A stretch of DNA of 64,000 nt from Flavobacterium sp. Root901 (GCF_001429765.1 NZ_LMJB01000009.1:186001-250000), one strand, 5' to 3'. Positions 49,216 through 58,749 are shown, counted from the first letter of the stretch. Notes: a model not told the origin generated them from the letters alone. Program-made: numbers and translations.

Positions 49216-50898
49216 TTAGAATTGGAAATATATAAATGGTTGTGAGCCGGCAACTGCTGTTGCATACACGATCCAGTAAACAAATCCAAGAATTATTGCT
49301 TTTATTAATAGTGGTGTCTTGTCGAAAACCAGTTTCATTTTGCCTGTAATAACTTCCGGCAAGAAATGCCAAACGTATCCGAACAACATTAATAAAAAAA
49401 CATTTTTATATCCTAAAATAATGGCTTTCCAGTTCTCCGGTTCAAAAGTTAACTGACCAATGTTATTAATTACCTGTAAAGCTGTTTCGAAATCCCGGGC
49501 ACGGAAAAATATCCAGCAGAAAACCACAAAGTGAAATGTAATTAAAACAGAAAAAAATGTCCATAAGAAATTGCTTTTTCCGTCTTTTTTTGATGGAAAA
49601 AATTCCATAAATATTTTGTGAACCGCCAATGCTAATCCGTGAAGTGCTCCCCAAACAATAAACTGTGCTCCTGCTCCGTGCCATAAACCTCCTAAAAGCA
49701 TTGTTGTAAACAAATTAAAATTGGTTACCAATGTCTGCTTTCTTTTGTTTGAAAGTAAAAATGACAAACAGAAAATTAAGATACTGCTAAAAGCCACAAT
49801 TAACGGAATTATACTGGTTGTATAATTTGCCATTCCCCAAAGCAATAATCCAAAGAAGAACAAACTCGGAAATAAATATCCCGCAAACGAACCTTCTCTG
49901 TTTCCTCCTATTGAAATATACAGGAAGTCTTTTAGCCAGGTTGAAAGCGAAATGTGCCATCTTCTCCAGAAATCTGTAATTGATGTTGATTTATAAGGCG
50001 TTCTAAAGTTGGCCGGTAATTTAAATCCAAGCAATAAAGCAATTCCTATTGCCATATCTGAATATCCTGAAAAGTCACAGTAAATTTGAATTGCATATCC
50101 ATAAGAAGCCATTAAATTTTCAAATGAGGTATAATTCATCGGCGTATCAAAAACACGATCGACAAAGTTTACCGAAATGTAATTTGAAATAACTGTTTTC
50201 TTTATTAATCCGCCAATAATCAAAAATAATGCATTGTTTACATCTTGTTTCGTAAGATTCAATTTTTGATAAATCTGCGGAAGGAAATCTTTTGCGCGAA
50301 CAATTGGCCCGGCAACCAGCTGAGGAAAAAACGAAACAAAAAATAAATATTCAATATAATTTTTGGTTGGCTTAATTTCTTCACGATAAATTTCGATAAT
50401 GTAACTCATCGACTGGAAAGTGTAAAACGAAATCCCGACCGGAAGAAAAATATCATGAAATTTAAAATTACCATTGAACATATCGTTATATGTCCCAATC
50501 ATAAAATTCATGTATTTGAAATAACCCAGCAATCCTAAATTCAGGATTACGCTTATAACCAAATATATTTTTTTTGTACTGTCTTTTGTTTCTTTATAAA
50601 TAATCTGGCTTAAACCATAATCTACTACTGAAGAAAGCAGTAAAAGTAAAAAGTAAACGCCGCTTGACTTATAATAAAAGAAAAGCGAGAAGAGAATCAC
50701 ATAGGTTAATCTCAAATAAAATGTTTTGCGCAAAAACCCATATACAAAATAAAAAACGAGAAATAATCCTAAGAATAAACCGGTATTAAATAATAGTTTT
50801 TCGTCTGGGTTATAAATAAACCAACTTTTAACCTGCTCTATTGTAATTGCACCAAAATTTTGGACTAACCAATTATTGATGTTATCTATTGTTGTCAA
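49216..50898 (-). CDS. MBOAT family O-acyltransferase
   Basis: A 560-residue polytopic protein of the AlgI/DltB-type MBOAT family. LPVGISFYTFQSMSYIIEIYR, FFPQLVAGPIVRAKDFLPQ, CDFSGYSDMAIGIALLLGF, TSITDFWRRWHISLSTWL and the catalytic His motif GGLWHGAGAQFIVWGALHG are all present. It acts at the inner membrane to pass acyl (often acetyl) groups to a periplasmic or extracellular glycan. The two upstream genes encode SGNH hydrolases, which act as the periplasmic partner in such systems (AlgJ, PatB, OatA). Gap to the first SGNH gene is 1 nt. Confidence 0.94.
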   Translation of the reverse strand: MTTIDNINNWLVQNFGAITIEQVKSWFIYNPDEKLLFNTGLFLGLFLVFYFVYGFLRKTFYLRLTYVILFSLFFYYKSSGVYFLLLLLSSVVDYGLSQIIYKETKDSTKKIYLVISVILNLGLLGYFKYMNFMIGTYNDMFNGNFKFHDIFLPVGISFYTFQSMSYIIEIYREEIKPTKNYIEYLFFVSFFPQLVAGPIVRAKDFLPQIYQKLNLTKQDVNNALFLIIGGLIKKTVISNYISVNFVDRVFDTPMNYTSFENLMASYGYAIQIYCDFSGYSDMAIGIALLLGFKLPANFRTPYKSTSITDFWRRWHISLSTWLKDFLYISIGGNREGSFAGYLFPSLFFFGLLLWGMANYTTSIIPLIVAFSSILIFCLSFLLSNKRKQTLVTNFNLFTTMLLGGLWHGAGAQFIVWGALHGLALAVHKIFMEFFPSKKDGKSNFLWTFFSVLITFHFVVFCWIFFRARDFETALQVINNIGQLTFEPENWKAIILGYKNVFLLMLFGYVWHFLPEVITGKMKLVFDKTPLLIKAIILGFVYWIVYATAVAGSQPFIYFQF

Positions 50899-50899
50899 C

Positions 50900-52318
50900 T
50901 TACTTTTTTAATTTAAAATTATCGTATGCTTTTAAAAATGCTTCAGAAAACAAATTTCCTTGTTTTTCGTATCCTTTTTTAGAATAATGAACCCAATCCG
51001 GACCAATTAATCCTGCAGATTTCAGGCTTCTTATTCCATCCATTCCGCCAAATTCATCGTATAAATCCCAAACTGCAAAACCATCTGTTTGTGCGATTTC
51101 GATAATTTGTTTCGCATAATCCTGAATAAATGTATTTGGTTTTTTTCTTAAAAGAGATGGAGGCGGCGTCATCACAATTATCGGAACATTTATATTCTGC
51201 GCTTTTATATTACTTATAAACTCTCTCAAATGTTTGATATAATTCCCTGATTCTAATTTTTCGTAACTTTCATTTGTTCCAAGAGAAAAAACCAGCATAT
51301 CCGGATGTAACGCTTTTAATTGTTCAAAAAACAACGGATATTTATTATAATCTGAATATTTAGCACCGTTTACACCAATTCCGCTGTAAATTAAACCCGG
51401 AGCATCTTTTTCTAAAACAATTCCGTTTAACTCAAATTTTGAAGCACTTTTATTCGGAATCAAATAAATTTTATCTAAGGCTTTTTCCGAATTATAATAA
51501 TGGGAATAAGAATCAGACTGTAAATCCAGAGATACAAATTCTGAAGTTTTAATATTTCTTGACTGTTTTTCGTTTGTTGGAATTTTCAATATTCTTCCTG
51601 CACGAATGTTATTTGATTTTAGCGAATTGGCTCTTTTTATTTCGGCAATTGAAACATTGTATTTGTCTGCAATTACAGAGATTGCTTCACCTTTTTTAAT
51701 TTTATGTTTAATTATTTTTGGCTCGGTGGTTTCAATAAATTTGGTTTGAGACGCCGTAGACAAATCAAACATGTCTTCATTTTTTGGCGTTATAATCCGG
51801 ATTGAATTAAACTTATAAGACGGATCTTTAATATTAAGCTCAAGTACAAACCCGCCGGTATCTCTCCAAAGTCCAATTCCGCTTAAACCAATCGGATAAT
51901 TTCTAACCGGATAAATATTCTTGTAGGTTTCCCAAACTCTGTTACAGCGAAAACGCTCATTGTAAGATCCGTTTGTTTTGGCCAATTGATACGGAAAAAC
52001 TAATCCACGTCCGGCATTACCAAATTTTTGCTGCAAATTTTTTCTAATCTCATTGGTCATCAAATCTCCCTGAATATGAGAATCTCCAATATGAACAATA
52101 TTTACCTTTTGACTGCTGCTGCCCTCATTATCCTTTAATTTCTTAAAAAGACTTTCCAGCACTTTTGCATTATAAATATTATTTCCTGAATTAGATTCGA
52201 ATGTTACTGAATCAGTTTTTCTAACCATGTTTTTAATTATTGGAGGTGAGACAGGATCTTGCGGTTTATCGTTTGTTGAGAAAAAAAGACAACAAAAGAA
52301 CATAATAAGTTTATTCAT
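50900..52318 (-). CDS. SGNH hydrolase with an inserted LysM domain
   Basis: A 472-residue exported protein with an N-terminal hydrophobic start (MNKLIMFFCCLFF). SGNH block I is VNIVHIGDSHIQGD (Ser80). A LysM is inserted at about 204-247 (KHKIKKGEAISVIADKYNVS, ending RAGRILKIP). SGNH block III is FSLGTNESYE, and the C-terminal DWVHYSKKGYEKQGN holds the Asp-His dyad. LysM inside the esterase fold suggests binding to peptidoglycan or chitin-like glycan during (de)acylation. It overlaps the upstream SGNH gene by 8 nt and is 1 nt from MBOAT. Confidence 0.9.
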   Translation of the reverse strand: MNKLIMFFCCLFFSTNDKPQDPVSPPIIKNMVRKTDSVTFESNSGNNIYNAKVLESLFKKLKDNEGSSSQKVNIVHIGDSHIQGDLMTNEIRKNLQQKFGNAGRGLVFPYQLAKTNGSYNERFRCNRVWETYKNIYPVRNYPIGLSGIGLWRDTGGFVLELNIKDPSYKFNSIRIITPKNEDMFDLSTASQTKFIETTEPKIIKHKIKKGEAISVIADKYNVSIAEIKRANSLKSNNIRAGRILKIPTNEKQSRNIKTSEFVSLDLQSDSYSHYYNSEKALDKIYLIPNKSASKFELNGIVLEKDAPGLIYSGIGVNGAKYSDYNKYPLFFEQLKALHPDMLVFSLGTNESYEKLESGNYIKHLREFISNIKAQNINVPIIVMTPPPSLLRKKPNTFIQDYAKQIIEIAQTDGFAVWDLYDEFGGMDGIRSLKSAGLIGPDWVHYSKKGYEKQGNLFSEAFLKAYDNFKLKK

Positions 52319-53792
52319 TTACGCTATCTTTTTTTACAGAAATGGAATCTGTTTTGGGTTTTCTGTTTACTTTTGGTTTCACAACAGTTTCACGTTTTTC
52401 CCGTAAAACTTTATATTGTTCATATCCTTTATTTAACTGACTGTATAATAAATTTCCAATTACTTTTGCGCCTCTTTGGTTAAAATGCGTGTAGTCTTTA
52501 TTTGCTTTTGCCGGAGATTCATCTACCCATTTTACCATCGATCCGTCACCGCCCATTAAAGTATATAAATTTACAAATCCGGACTCGGTTTCTAATGCAT
52601 ATTTTTTCTGTGCTTTCATTAAAGGAACAACTGCTGAATCTGTTTTCATTTCTAAATCATACTTGGTCGATTTATCAGCTGTTGAAACAATTAAAATAGA
52701 AACGCCGGGAAATGATTCTTTTATTTTGTTTACTGTTTTGGTCATTCCTTTTTCGTACCAAAAATAATTTTTAGTGCCGTAATTCAATACATTCGTTCCA
52801 TAATGAAGTATGATTAAGTCGTATTTCAGGTTATTATTGAAAGCCTGCATTACATTGGCATCAAACATTGAAATTGGCAATCCGGAGTTTCCTCTTTGAG
52901 AAAAATTATCAACATGAACTCCACTTCCGTTATCGAAATTAAATCCATAAATTGGAATTGAATCTGCGTGGATGAAATTTGCTTTAAAACTTTTTATACT
53001 TCCGGAAGTAACTTTTAAGCTGTTTACCAAATTATTTGGAGAAAGGGTTTTACGAAGTGTATCTTTTCCTATGATAAAATTGACACTTCCTTTTTTTGAA
53101 GATTTTCCATAAAACAATGTCGGATTATCTAATGATGTAGAATATTTGTTTGGTCCGGCTTCGTACTGCACCCAGGTTGTATTGGCTTTATCATTTGCAA
53201 AAAACACATGTCCGTTTACGCCAAAAGGACTTATAGGTCTTTTGACATTTAAGTAAGATTGTGTTTTCCAGTTTTTAGAAAATAATGTTTTTACAGAACC
53301 TCTTGATGCTGATGATTCTGAGATTATCGAAACAAATCCTACTCCATTTCCTCCAAAACGCTCCTGATAATTCATACGAACATCTTGTACGATTAAATCT
53401 CCATCTGTCATAGAGTCTCCATAATAAGCGATTCTGACATGGTTTTGCGGATTTTGTTCAAGCTGATATAATTTTTCATAAAAAGAAATCAGGTATTGGT
53501 ATCCTTTGTAATTATCGAATGTTTCTGATGGAAATTCGATTCCTTCAGAAGCATCGTAAACAATTTTCTGCTGACCTAATTTACGCTCGCTTTCCTCGAT
53601 GCTGTCACTTTTTAACGATAAAGAATCTTTTGCTACAGATTCCAGAAGCATACTGTCGATCAGTACATTTTTGGAATCTACTTTGCTATCCGAAAAAATT
53701 TTATTTGGCAAAACTTGTTTAAACCCAATAAAAGCAACAAATGCCAATGCAACAATCGCAAAAGACTGAAAAAAATAAGATTTTGTATTCAC
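52311..53792 (-). CDS. SGNH/GDSL hydrolase family protein
   Basis: A 493-residue protein with an N-terminal transmembrane helix or signal anchor (residues 6-24). The SGNH motifs are VRIAYYGDSMTDGD, ILHYGTNVLNYG and DYTHFNQRGAKVIG (Asp-His dyad). A Ser/Lys-rich tail (about 465-493) is predicted disordered. It is a distant paralogue of the LysM-SGNH protein and the first gene of the MBOAT operon, transcribed from the promoter at 53869-53898. It may transfer acyl groups handed over by the MBOAT protein. Confidence 0.9.
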   Translation of the reverse strand: MNTKSYFFQSFAIVALAFVAFIGFKQVLPNKIFSDSKVDSKNVLIDSMLLESVAKDSLSLKSDSIEESERKLGQQKIVYDASEGIEFPSETFDNYKGYQYLISFYEKLYQLEQNPQNHVRIAYYGDSMTDGDLIVQDVRMNYQERFGGNGVGFVSIISESSASRGSVKTLFSKNWKTQSYLNVKRPISPFGVNGHVFFANDKANTTWVQYEAGPNKYSTSLDNPTLFYGKSSKKGSVNFIIGKDTLRKTLSPNNLVNSLKVTSGSIKSFKANFIHADSIPIYGFNFDNGSGVHVDNFSQRGNSGLPISMFDANVMQAFNNNLKYDLIILHYGTNVLNYGTKNYFWYEKGMTKTVNKIKESFPGVSILIVSTADKSTKYDLEMKTDSAVVPLMKAQKKYALETESGFVNLYTLMGGDGSMVKWVDESPAKANKDYTHFNQRGAKVIGNLLYSQLNKGYEQYKVLREKRETVVKPKVNRKPKTDSISVKKDSVNE

Positions 53793-53868
53793 TTACTAAT
53801 TATAAATTTGAAGAAGAGAATTAGAAAGACTTTAAAATTCCTGTTAATTCCCAATATAAAAACACGTG

Positions 53869-53898
53869 CAAAGATAAAATTAAAGATTCATTTTCAAT
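53869..53898 (-). promoter_or_regulatory. Promoter of the SGNH-SGNH-MBOAT operon
   Basis: On the - strand ATTG (complement of 53895-53898) is followed after 18 nt by TATCTTTG (complement of 53869-53876). This matches the Bacteroidota -33/-7 pattern with normal spacing, about 76 nt before the ATG at 53792. Confidence 0.6.
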
Positions 53899-54077
53899 TC
53901 ATTTTAACAATAAGAAAACAAAAAAAAGAGGTTAGATAAATCTAACCCCTAAATCAAAAAAAATAAAAAAAACAAAGCTAATGATTAACTAATTTTTACT
54001 TGTTGTTATTTAAAAATAACTCTTAAAAACAAAGAGTAATTTTCTTCATGTTTAAATGAATTATCAGTAAAAAATAA

Positions 54078-54099
54078 CCCCGAATAATAATATTCGAGG
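54078..54099 (-). terminator. Terminator of the HmuY operon
   Basis: CCCCGAATA (54078-54086) and TATTCGAGG (54091-54099) form a stem with one A-C mismatch; on the - strand a T-run complementary to 54069-54074 follows shortly after. Confidence 0.7.
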
Positions 54100-54110
54100 C
54101 TATAATTATT

Positions 54111-55523
54111 TTATTTTAATATAGCGTATTGAAAAGTTGGATGACCTCTTTCAAGATTAACTAGTGCGCCACCTGTAAATTTTAATTTGTAATAGTTTCC
54201 AGCTGGATCTTTTACTACATAGAAACGATCTGTTTTAAGAACGAATTGAGACACAGGGATTCCTCCTGCACCTGGAGCACTAGTACTTCTCCAGTTCGAA
54301 CCAATATTTCTCTGATCTGCTGTAAATTTAGTGTTATCTACATTTGCTAATGTAAAGTTATCATATGTAGTTGTCTCAGTAACTAAAACCTGATATGTTT
54401 GTGCTCCGCCTTTAGTATTGTTAACTACAAAATCCGGGTAGAAATATGGTGTTGGTACTGCACCGGGAATAATATTTGTAAATGTTGTGAAGTTAATATC
54501 CCATTGCGCTTTCTGCGGCTCAACACTTACTGTTTTATTATCGATTAAGCTAAAGAAAGTAAAGTTGTAAGCTGCATTTTTAGTAACCACAACTTCTTGG
54601 TGAGTTGTTGCTGCGATGTCAGCAAACTGAACTTTATAGTCGTTTCCGCTTCTTAAAATTCTAACTTTTTTCCATCCTCTTGCTTCTCCTCCAACTGACC
54701 CTTCTTTTCCTAAAACCGGAGCTGCGTCAGCAGGTTTGTTACCTAAGTATAATAAGTATACTTTATTGTTTGCATCTGTAGCTGAAACTTCAGCAATTGT
54801 AGTTTTTGTAATATCTCCTGTTGGATCATCGATTTGAGTGGCATCTCCACTTCCCTGGTTTATAATCATAGCATCATCAGCAACTTGTACTTCATCGATG
54901 TTAGTAGTAGCTAATTGTTTAGCAGACATTTTAACTGAATTGTTTAATACTACTCTAAAATCAGCTCCTGAATAGAATGCTAATTCCCAAGAATTTCTTA
55001 AAGCTTTTGTCATTGTTCCACTGCTTAAATCAACATAAACCTGATTTGGTTCTAATGGTCCTCCAACTTCAGCAGCTAAAGCATTTCCTAAAGAAGCAGT
55101 TTGGTTAAAGTTTACCTGAATAGATTTATTCTCAGCAATTGTAGCATTGATAGTAGCACTTGTGATAGTGAAAACTACATTTTTAACCTGACCTTCAATA
55201 GCATCTACTAACTTATTAAAATTAAAAGTTACAGAAGATACATTTTTAGCAAAAGGTATCGCTACAGTTTTCCCACTAGCAGCCGGTAAAGTAGTAAAAT
55301 CAGTTCCGCTTACAACAGCAGTCTCAACAAAAGAAACAGTTACAGTTCCAGCTTCAGCTGTTGGAGAAGCAAATTTTATCTCAATTGGCGTAGTCGCCGC
55401 TGATAAATTCAATGAAGTAGATGCAAATGCGATTGAATTCGCAGCAGGTGCATCATCATCACTATTACAGGCCGTAAAAGCAAGTAAAACAAAAGAAAGA
55501 ATTAAAATAAGATTTTTTTTCAT
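54111..55523 (-). CDS. HmuY family heme-binding lipoprotein
   Basis: A 470-residue lipoprotein with lipobox LLAFTAC (Cys about 19) and an Asp-rich spacer. Residues 28-150 look like a Calx-beta or Ig-like domain (TPIEIKFASPTAEAG, VTVSFVETAVVSGTDF). From about 150 to the end is a HmuY-type domain (QVYVDLSSGTMTKALRNSWELAFYSG, then KAQWDINFTTFTN). HmuY proteins capture heme at the surface and hand it to the receptor. It lies 12 nt after the TonB-dependent receptor gene. The heme ligands cannot be identified by eye. Confidence 0.88.
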   Translation of the reverse strand: MKKNLILILSFVLLAFTACNSDDDAPAANSIAFASTSLNLSAATTPIEIKFASPTAEAGTVTVSFVETAVVSGTDFTTLPAASGKTVAIPFAKNVSSVTFNFNKLVDAIEGQVKNVVFTITSATINATIAENKSIQVNFNQTASLGNALAAEVGGPLEPNQVYVDLSSGTMTKALRNSWELAFYSGADFRVVLNNSVKMSAKQLATTNIDEVQVADDAMIINQGSGDATQIDDPTGDITKTTIAEVSATDANNKVYLLYLGNKPADAAPVLGKEGSVGGEARGWKKVRILRSGNDYKVQFADIAATTHQEVVVTKNAAYNFTFFSLIDNKTVSVEPQKAQWDINFTTFTNIIPGAVPTPYFYPDFVVNNTKGGAQTYQVLVTETTTYDNFTLANVDNTKFTADQRNIGSNWRSTSAPGAGGIPVSQFVLKTDRFYVVKDPAGNYYKLKFTGGALVNLERGHPTFQYAILK

Positions 55524-55535
55524 GGTATTTATATA

Positions 55536-57689
55536 TTAATTAAAATTTAGGTTATACGTAAGTTTAAGAAAGTAAGACCGCCCATATCCAAGCAATAAAT
55601 CAGAGCTTCCTGATCCATGTGCCCCGCCTGTCGAGCCTCCGCCATTTTGAGTAATCTGAACATTTTTTATATCGAACAGATTTCTGGCTCCAAGTGTTAT
55701 TTCAAATTGATTTTTAAAAAATAATTTTCGAACTGAAGCATCCATCCAACTGTATGGTTTTATTTCATTCAAAAAGAATTTAGCACTACCATCTGTATCA
55801 GTTCCAGCTTCAAATTGCTGTTGTTTTCCGTTGTATTTATAATAAAGCGCAAACAAGGTATTCCATTTAGGAATATTGTATGAAATACTGGAATTTAAGT
55901 TTAAGGAATACAAGAATTTATCATCAGAAGTGAGCTCTAAAGCTGCCAGATCAATTTTACGTGAAACTCCAACCAGAGCAGCTCCAACTTTTACATTCCA
56001 GTTTTTATAAGCATACTGCTCTGTGGTTGAGATATTCCACATTTTGTATTTATTGATGTTTATGTACTTATAAAGTGAAGTAGGCTTTGTTTGTGTCAAT
56101 ACCATATCAATTCTGTCATCTACATCCATAAAAGTGACAGCAAGATTATTGGCTATTTGTGCACCTGAGTCAAAACTGCAAGTTCTTTTAAAACTCACTT
56201 CATATGAAGTACTGTTTTCCGGAACTAAATCAGGGTTTCCTTGTAAATTGTGATTAGAATCTACAAAATAGGTATAAAGTTCATCAAAATTGGGTGTGCG
56301 ATATGATTTTCCAAGTGAGGCTCTGGCTTCTAATCCTTTTTTGAAAAGGTATCTTAAACCTAAAGAACTTGCGTACTGATCTTTAAAAGTTGATTGAATG
56401 GAATAACGAAGTCCTGGTCGAATTGAAAATTTATCTGACAAGTTAATTTCTGCAACACTAAAAATATCATAATTTTCCAGTCTCTTTCTAACATCAACAG
56501 ATTGTAATGCATTGTCTAAAAAAGTTCCTGCAGAGCCACTATAAAAACCATTTTCATTTGTAATTTCATATCCTAATTGAAAATCTACTTTTTTACTGTT
56601 AAAAAAATTACTTAGTGTTCCTGTAGAATAGAGTACTTCTTTAGATTGATATGTAAATCTGAAATTATTAAACTCCTGTTTAGTTTCCATTTGATAATTA
56701 AACAGTTCAGCATCTCTTTCCTGTTTTTGGTGTGAAAGAGAAACGTTATAATTTAATTGAGAAAAAAGCTTTCCGTTTGCATTTAAATGATGGTAGTAAC
56801 GATTTGTAATATACCGTTTATCTCTTGCGAAATAAGTTTCAGGAAAAGGATAATTATCCTCCGGAACTAATATTGGACTATAAAAATCTACATTTTCTCC
56901 GTAATAATCGAATTTGTAAAAAATTCTGAAATTATTTTTATGATAACCTAACATAGCATTTCCTACCAATTGCTCTTTTGGCAGCCAGCTATATCCTCTC
57001 AGACCATCATTTACACTATAATCTTTTCCTTTTTTATTATCATAAAATCCGTCAAAATCATTTCGATTACCACCAATATTGACAAACCAGTTTTCATTAA
57101 AATTGTGAGCAAGTTTTGCTGCCTGAATATGACGTCCTTTATCGGAAAGTGAATATTCATTTCCTACGGTTTCTTCCTGAACTGTAGCGTTTATCTCCCA
57201 CTTATGTCCTGCTCCTTTTTTAGTGATAATGTTTAGAATTCCACTGACAGCATTTGCACCATGCGTCACTCCCATTGAACCTTCAATAATTTCGATGCGT
57301 TCAACATCATCAAGGTTTACCTGAGTTAAATCAACATTTGTCCCCATACCGGTATCACTAACTAAAGGGATATTATCAACTAAGATTTTAAAATATTGAG
57401 AGTCTAATCCAAACATTGAAACGGTAGATCGGCCATCGCTTCCGCTATTCTTAACCGTAATGTTTAAATATTGATTCAACACATCTGAAAGATTATTTGC
57501 TGCTAACTGTTTAATATCCTCTTTAGAAATAACCCGAACATTAAATACCGATTTCTTTATAGACTGCGGTTCGAATTGGCCTGTAACAACAACTTCAGAA
57601 AGTTTTTCTCGTGATACAATAGTATCTTTTTGCTGGGCAAAAGAAATGTAGCAGGAAAGTACAGTAAAAAGGAGTAATTTTATTTTCAT
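55536..57689 (-). CDS. TonB-dependent outer-membrane receptor (heme uptake type)
   Basis: A 717-residue receptor with a signal peptide cut near SFAQ. The plug domain shows VVVTGQFEPQSIKKSVFNVRVI, LSDVLNQYLNITVKNSG and VERIEIIEGSMGVTHGANAVSG, and a 22-strand-type barrel follows, ending with a C-terminal Asn-Phe-Asn and YFLKLTYNLNFN. It has no carboxypeptidase-like N-terminal domain, unlike SusC, and is BtuB/HmuR-like. With HmuY downstream it likely imports heme using TonB energy. It is divergent from the DUF6607 gene. Confidence 0.92.
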   Translation of the reverse strand: MKIKLLLFTVLSCYISFAQQKDTIVSREKLSEVVVTGQFEPQSIKKSVFNVRVISKEDIKQLAANNLSDVLNQYLNITVKNSGSDGRSTVSMFGLDSQYFKILVDNIPLVSDTGMGTNVDLTQVNLDDVERIEIIEGSMGVTHGANAVSGILNIITKKGAGHKWEINATVQEETVGNEYSLSDKGRHIQAAKLAHNFNENWFVNIGGNRNDFDGFYDNKKGKDYSVNDGLRGYSWLPKEQLVGNAMLGYHKNNFRIFYKFDYYGENVDFYSPILVPEDNYPFPETYFARDKRYITNRYYHHLNANGKLFSQLNYNVSLSHQKQERDAELFNYQMETKQEFNNFRFTYQSKEVLYSTGTLSNFFNSKKVDFQLGYEITNENGFYSGSAGTFLDNALQSVDVRKRLENYDIFSVAEINLSDKFSIRPGLRYSIQSTFKDQYASSLGLRYLFKKGLEARASLGKSYRTPNFDELYTYFVDSNHNLQGNPDLVPENSTSYEVSFKRTCSFDSGAQIANNLAVTFMDVDDRIDMVLTQTKPTSLYKYININKYKMWNISTTEQYAYKNWNVKVGAALVGVSRKIDLAALELTSDDKFLYSLNLNSSISYNIPKWNTLFALYYKYNGKQQQFEAGTDTDGSAKFFLNEIKPYSWMDASVRKLFFKNQFEITLGARNLFDIKNVQITQNGGGSTGGAHGSGSSDLLLGYGRSYFLKLTYNLNFN

Positions 57690-57717
57690 TATTTTTATTC
57701 AGTCTTAATAATCCATG

Positions 57718-57725
57718 CAAATATA
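57718..57725 (-). promoter_or_regulatory. -7 element of the receptor-HmuY operon
   Basis: TATATTTG on the - strand, 28 nt before the receptor ATG. It mirrors the -7 of the divergent gene at 57758-57765. Confidence 0.5.
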
Positions 57726-57740
57726 TAACTATTTTTAATT

Positions 57741-57748
57741 ATTCTAAA
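57741..57748. promoter_or_regulatory. Candidate iron-regulator half-site between divergent promoters
   Basis: ATTCTAAA (TTTAGAAT on the other strand) lies between the two divergent -7 elements, and is like the ATTCTAAAT half of Fur boxes in other bacteria. A second half-site is not evident, so the call is weak. Confidence 0.25.
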
Positions 57749-57757
57749 TTAAATTTA

Positions 57758-57765
57758 TATATTTG
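57758..57765 (+). promoter_or_regulatory. -7 element of the DUF6607 gene
   Basis: TATATTTG fits TAnnTTTG, 26 nt before the ATG at 57792. Confidence 0.5.
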
Positions 57766-57791
57766 CCGAAATTTAAAACAAACAATAAGTT

Positions 57792-58694
57792 ATGATTTCA
57801 AAAAGCCTTTTTTTGTCAGCCGCTGTGGCTTTAACATGTAGTCTTGGTTTTAGTCAGGACAAGAAACAACAAGACATAAAATCGATTAAATCTATGTGCG
57901 GTTGTTATGAAGTGAAGTTTAATTTCACAGAAACATTCTCATATCCAAAAGATTCACTTACTTATAAACCATCAGAAACAAAACATGAATCTGCTTTAGA
58001 ATGGGTAGAATTAATTGAAGATACTCCTAACAAAATCTCAATGCAGCATTTACTTATTGTAAGTGATGACATGATTATCAAACACTGGAGACAAGATTGG
58101 TTGTATGAGAACACAGACTTATACTCATTTGACAAAGGAACTAGCTGGAAATATAAAAAATTAGATAAAAAAGCCGTAAAAGGGCAATGGACTCAAAAAG
58201 TTTATCAGGTAGATGACAGTCCTCGATATGAGGGTTCTTCAACCTGGGTACATGTTGACGGACAGGATTACTGGACAAACGTTGCCGATGCTCCACTTCC
58301 TAGAAGAGAGCAGACAAAACGTAATGATTATAATGTTTTAAAAAGAAGAAATATTCACGAAATTACTGCTACAGGATGGAATCACGAACAGGATAACGAC
58401 AAACTTATTCGTGATGACGCAGGAAAAGATGTTTTATTAGCTCAGGAAAAAGGATTTGACGTTTACACTAAAGTTGCAGACATTAAATGTATCGCTGCTC
58501 AAAAATGGTGGAAAGAAAATAATGCACTTTGGAAAAATGTTCGTGACAAATGGCAGACTCTTTTTGACAGACATAAAGACTTAAATTTAGAAGCTAAAGT
58601 TGACAGAAAAGCTCTTTATTCTCTTTTGTTTGATTTAAAACCAACTGCAACAAAAACAGAATCTGATGCAATTATCGACAAATTCGTAAAATAA
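57792..58694 (+). CDS. DUF6607 family secreted protein
   Basis: A 300-residue exported protein with a signal peptide cut near GFSQ (residue 21). A conserved start KSMCGCYEVKFNFTETFSYP and Trp-rich middle (VQ, ATGWNHEQDNDKLI) fit the DUF6607 family, which in my memory sits next to heme TonB receptors in Flavobacteria. It is probably periplasmic or surface exposed and part of heme or iron handling, but no activity is known. It is divergent from the receptor-HmuY operon. Confidence 0.8.
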   Translation: MISKSLFLSAAVALTCSLGFSQDKKQQDIKSIKSMCGCYEVKFNFTETFSYPKDSLTYKPSETKHESALEWVELIEDTPNKISMQHLLIVSDDMIIKHWRQDWLYENTDLYSFDKGTSWKYKKLDKKAVKGQWTQKVYQVDDSPRYEGSSTWVHVDGQDYWTNVADAPLPRREQTKRNDYNVLKRRNIHEITATGWNHEQDNDKLIRDDAGKDVLLAQEKGFDVYTKVADIKCIAAQKWWKENNALWKNVRDKWQTLFDRHKDLNLEAKVDRKALYSLLFDLKPTATKTESDAIIDKFVK

Positions 58695-58714
58695 AAATGT
58701 TTGTGTTAGTTGTA

Positions 58715-58749
58715 AAAAAGCCGATAATTTAAAATTATCGGCTTTTTTT
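58715..58749. terminator. Bidirectional terminator
   Basis: AAAAAAGCCGATAATTT (58715-58731) and its exact complement (58733-58749) flank a minimal loop between convergent genes. Confidence 0.88.

Larger units (their letters stand above)
53793..54110. other. Spacer between HmuY and SGNH genes: no gene
   Basis: The 318-bp region holds the leftward promoter at 53869-53898, an AGGTTAGA/TCTAACC hairpin at about 53936-53953, and the HmuY terminator at 54078-54099. The rest is A/T-rich with no open frame of significance. Confidence 0.6.
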
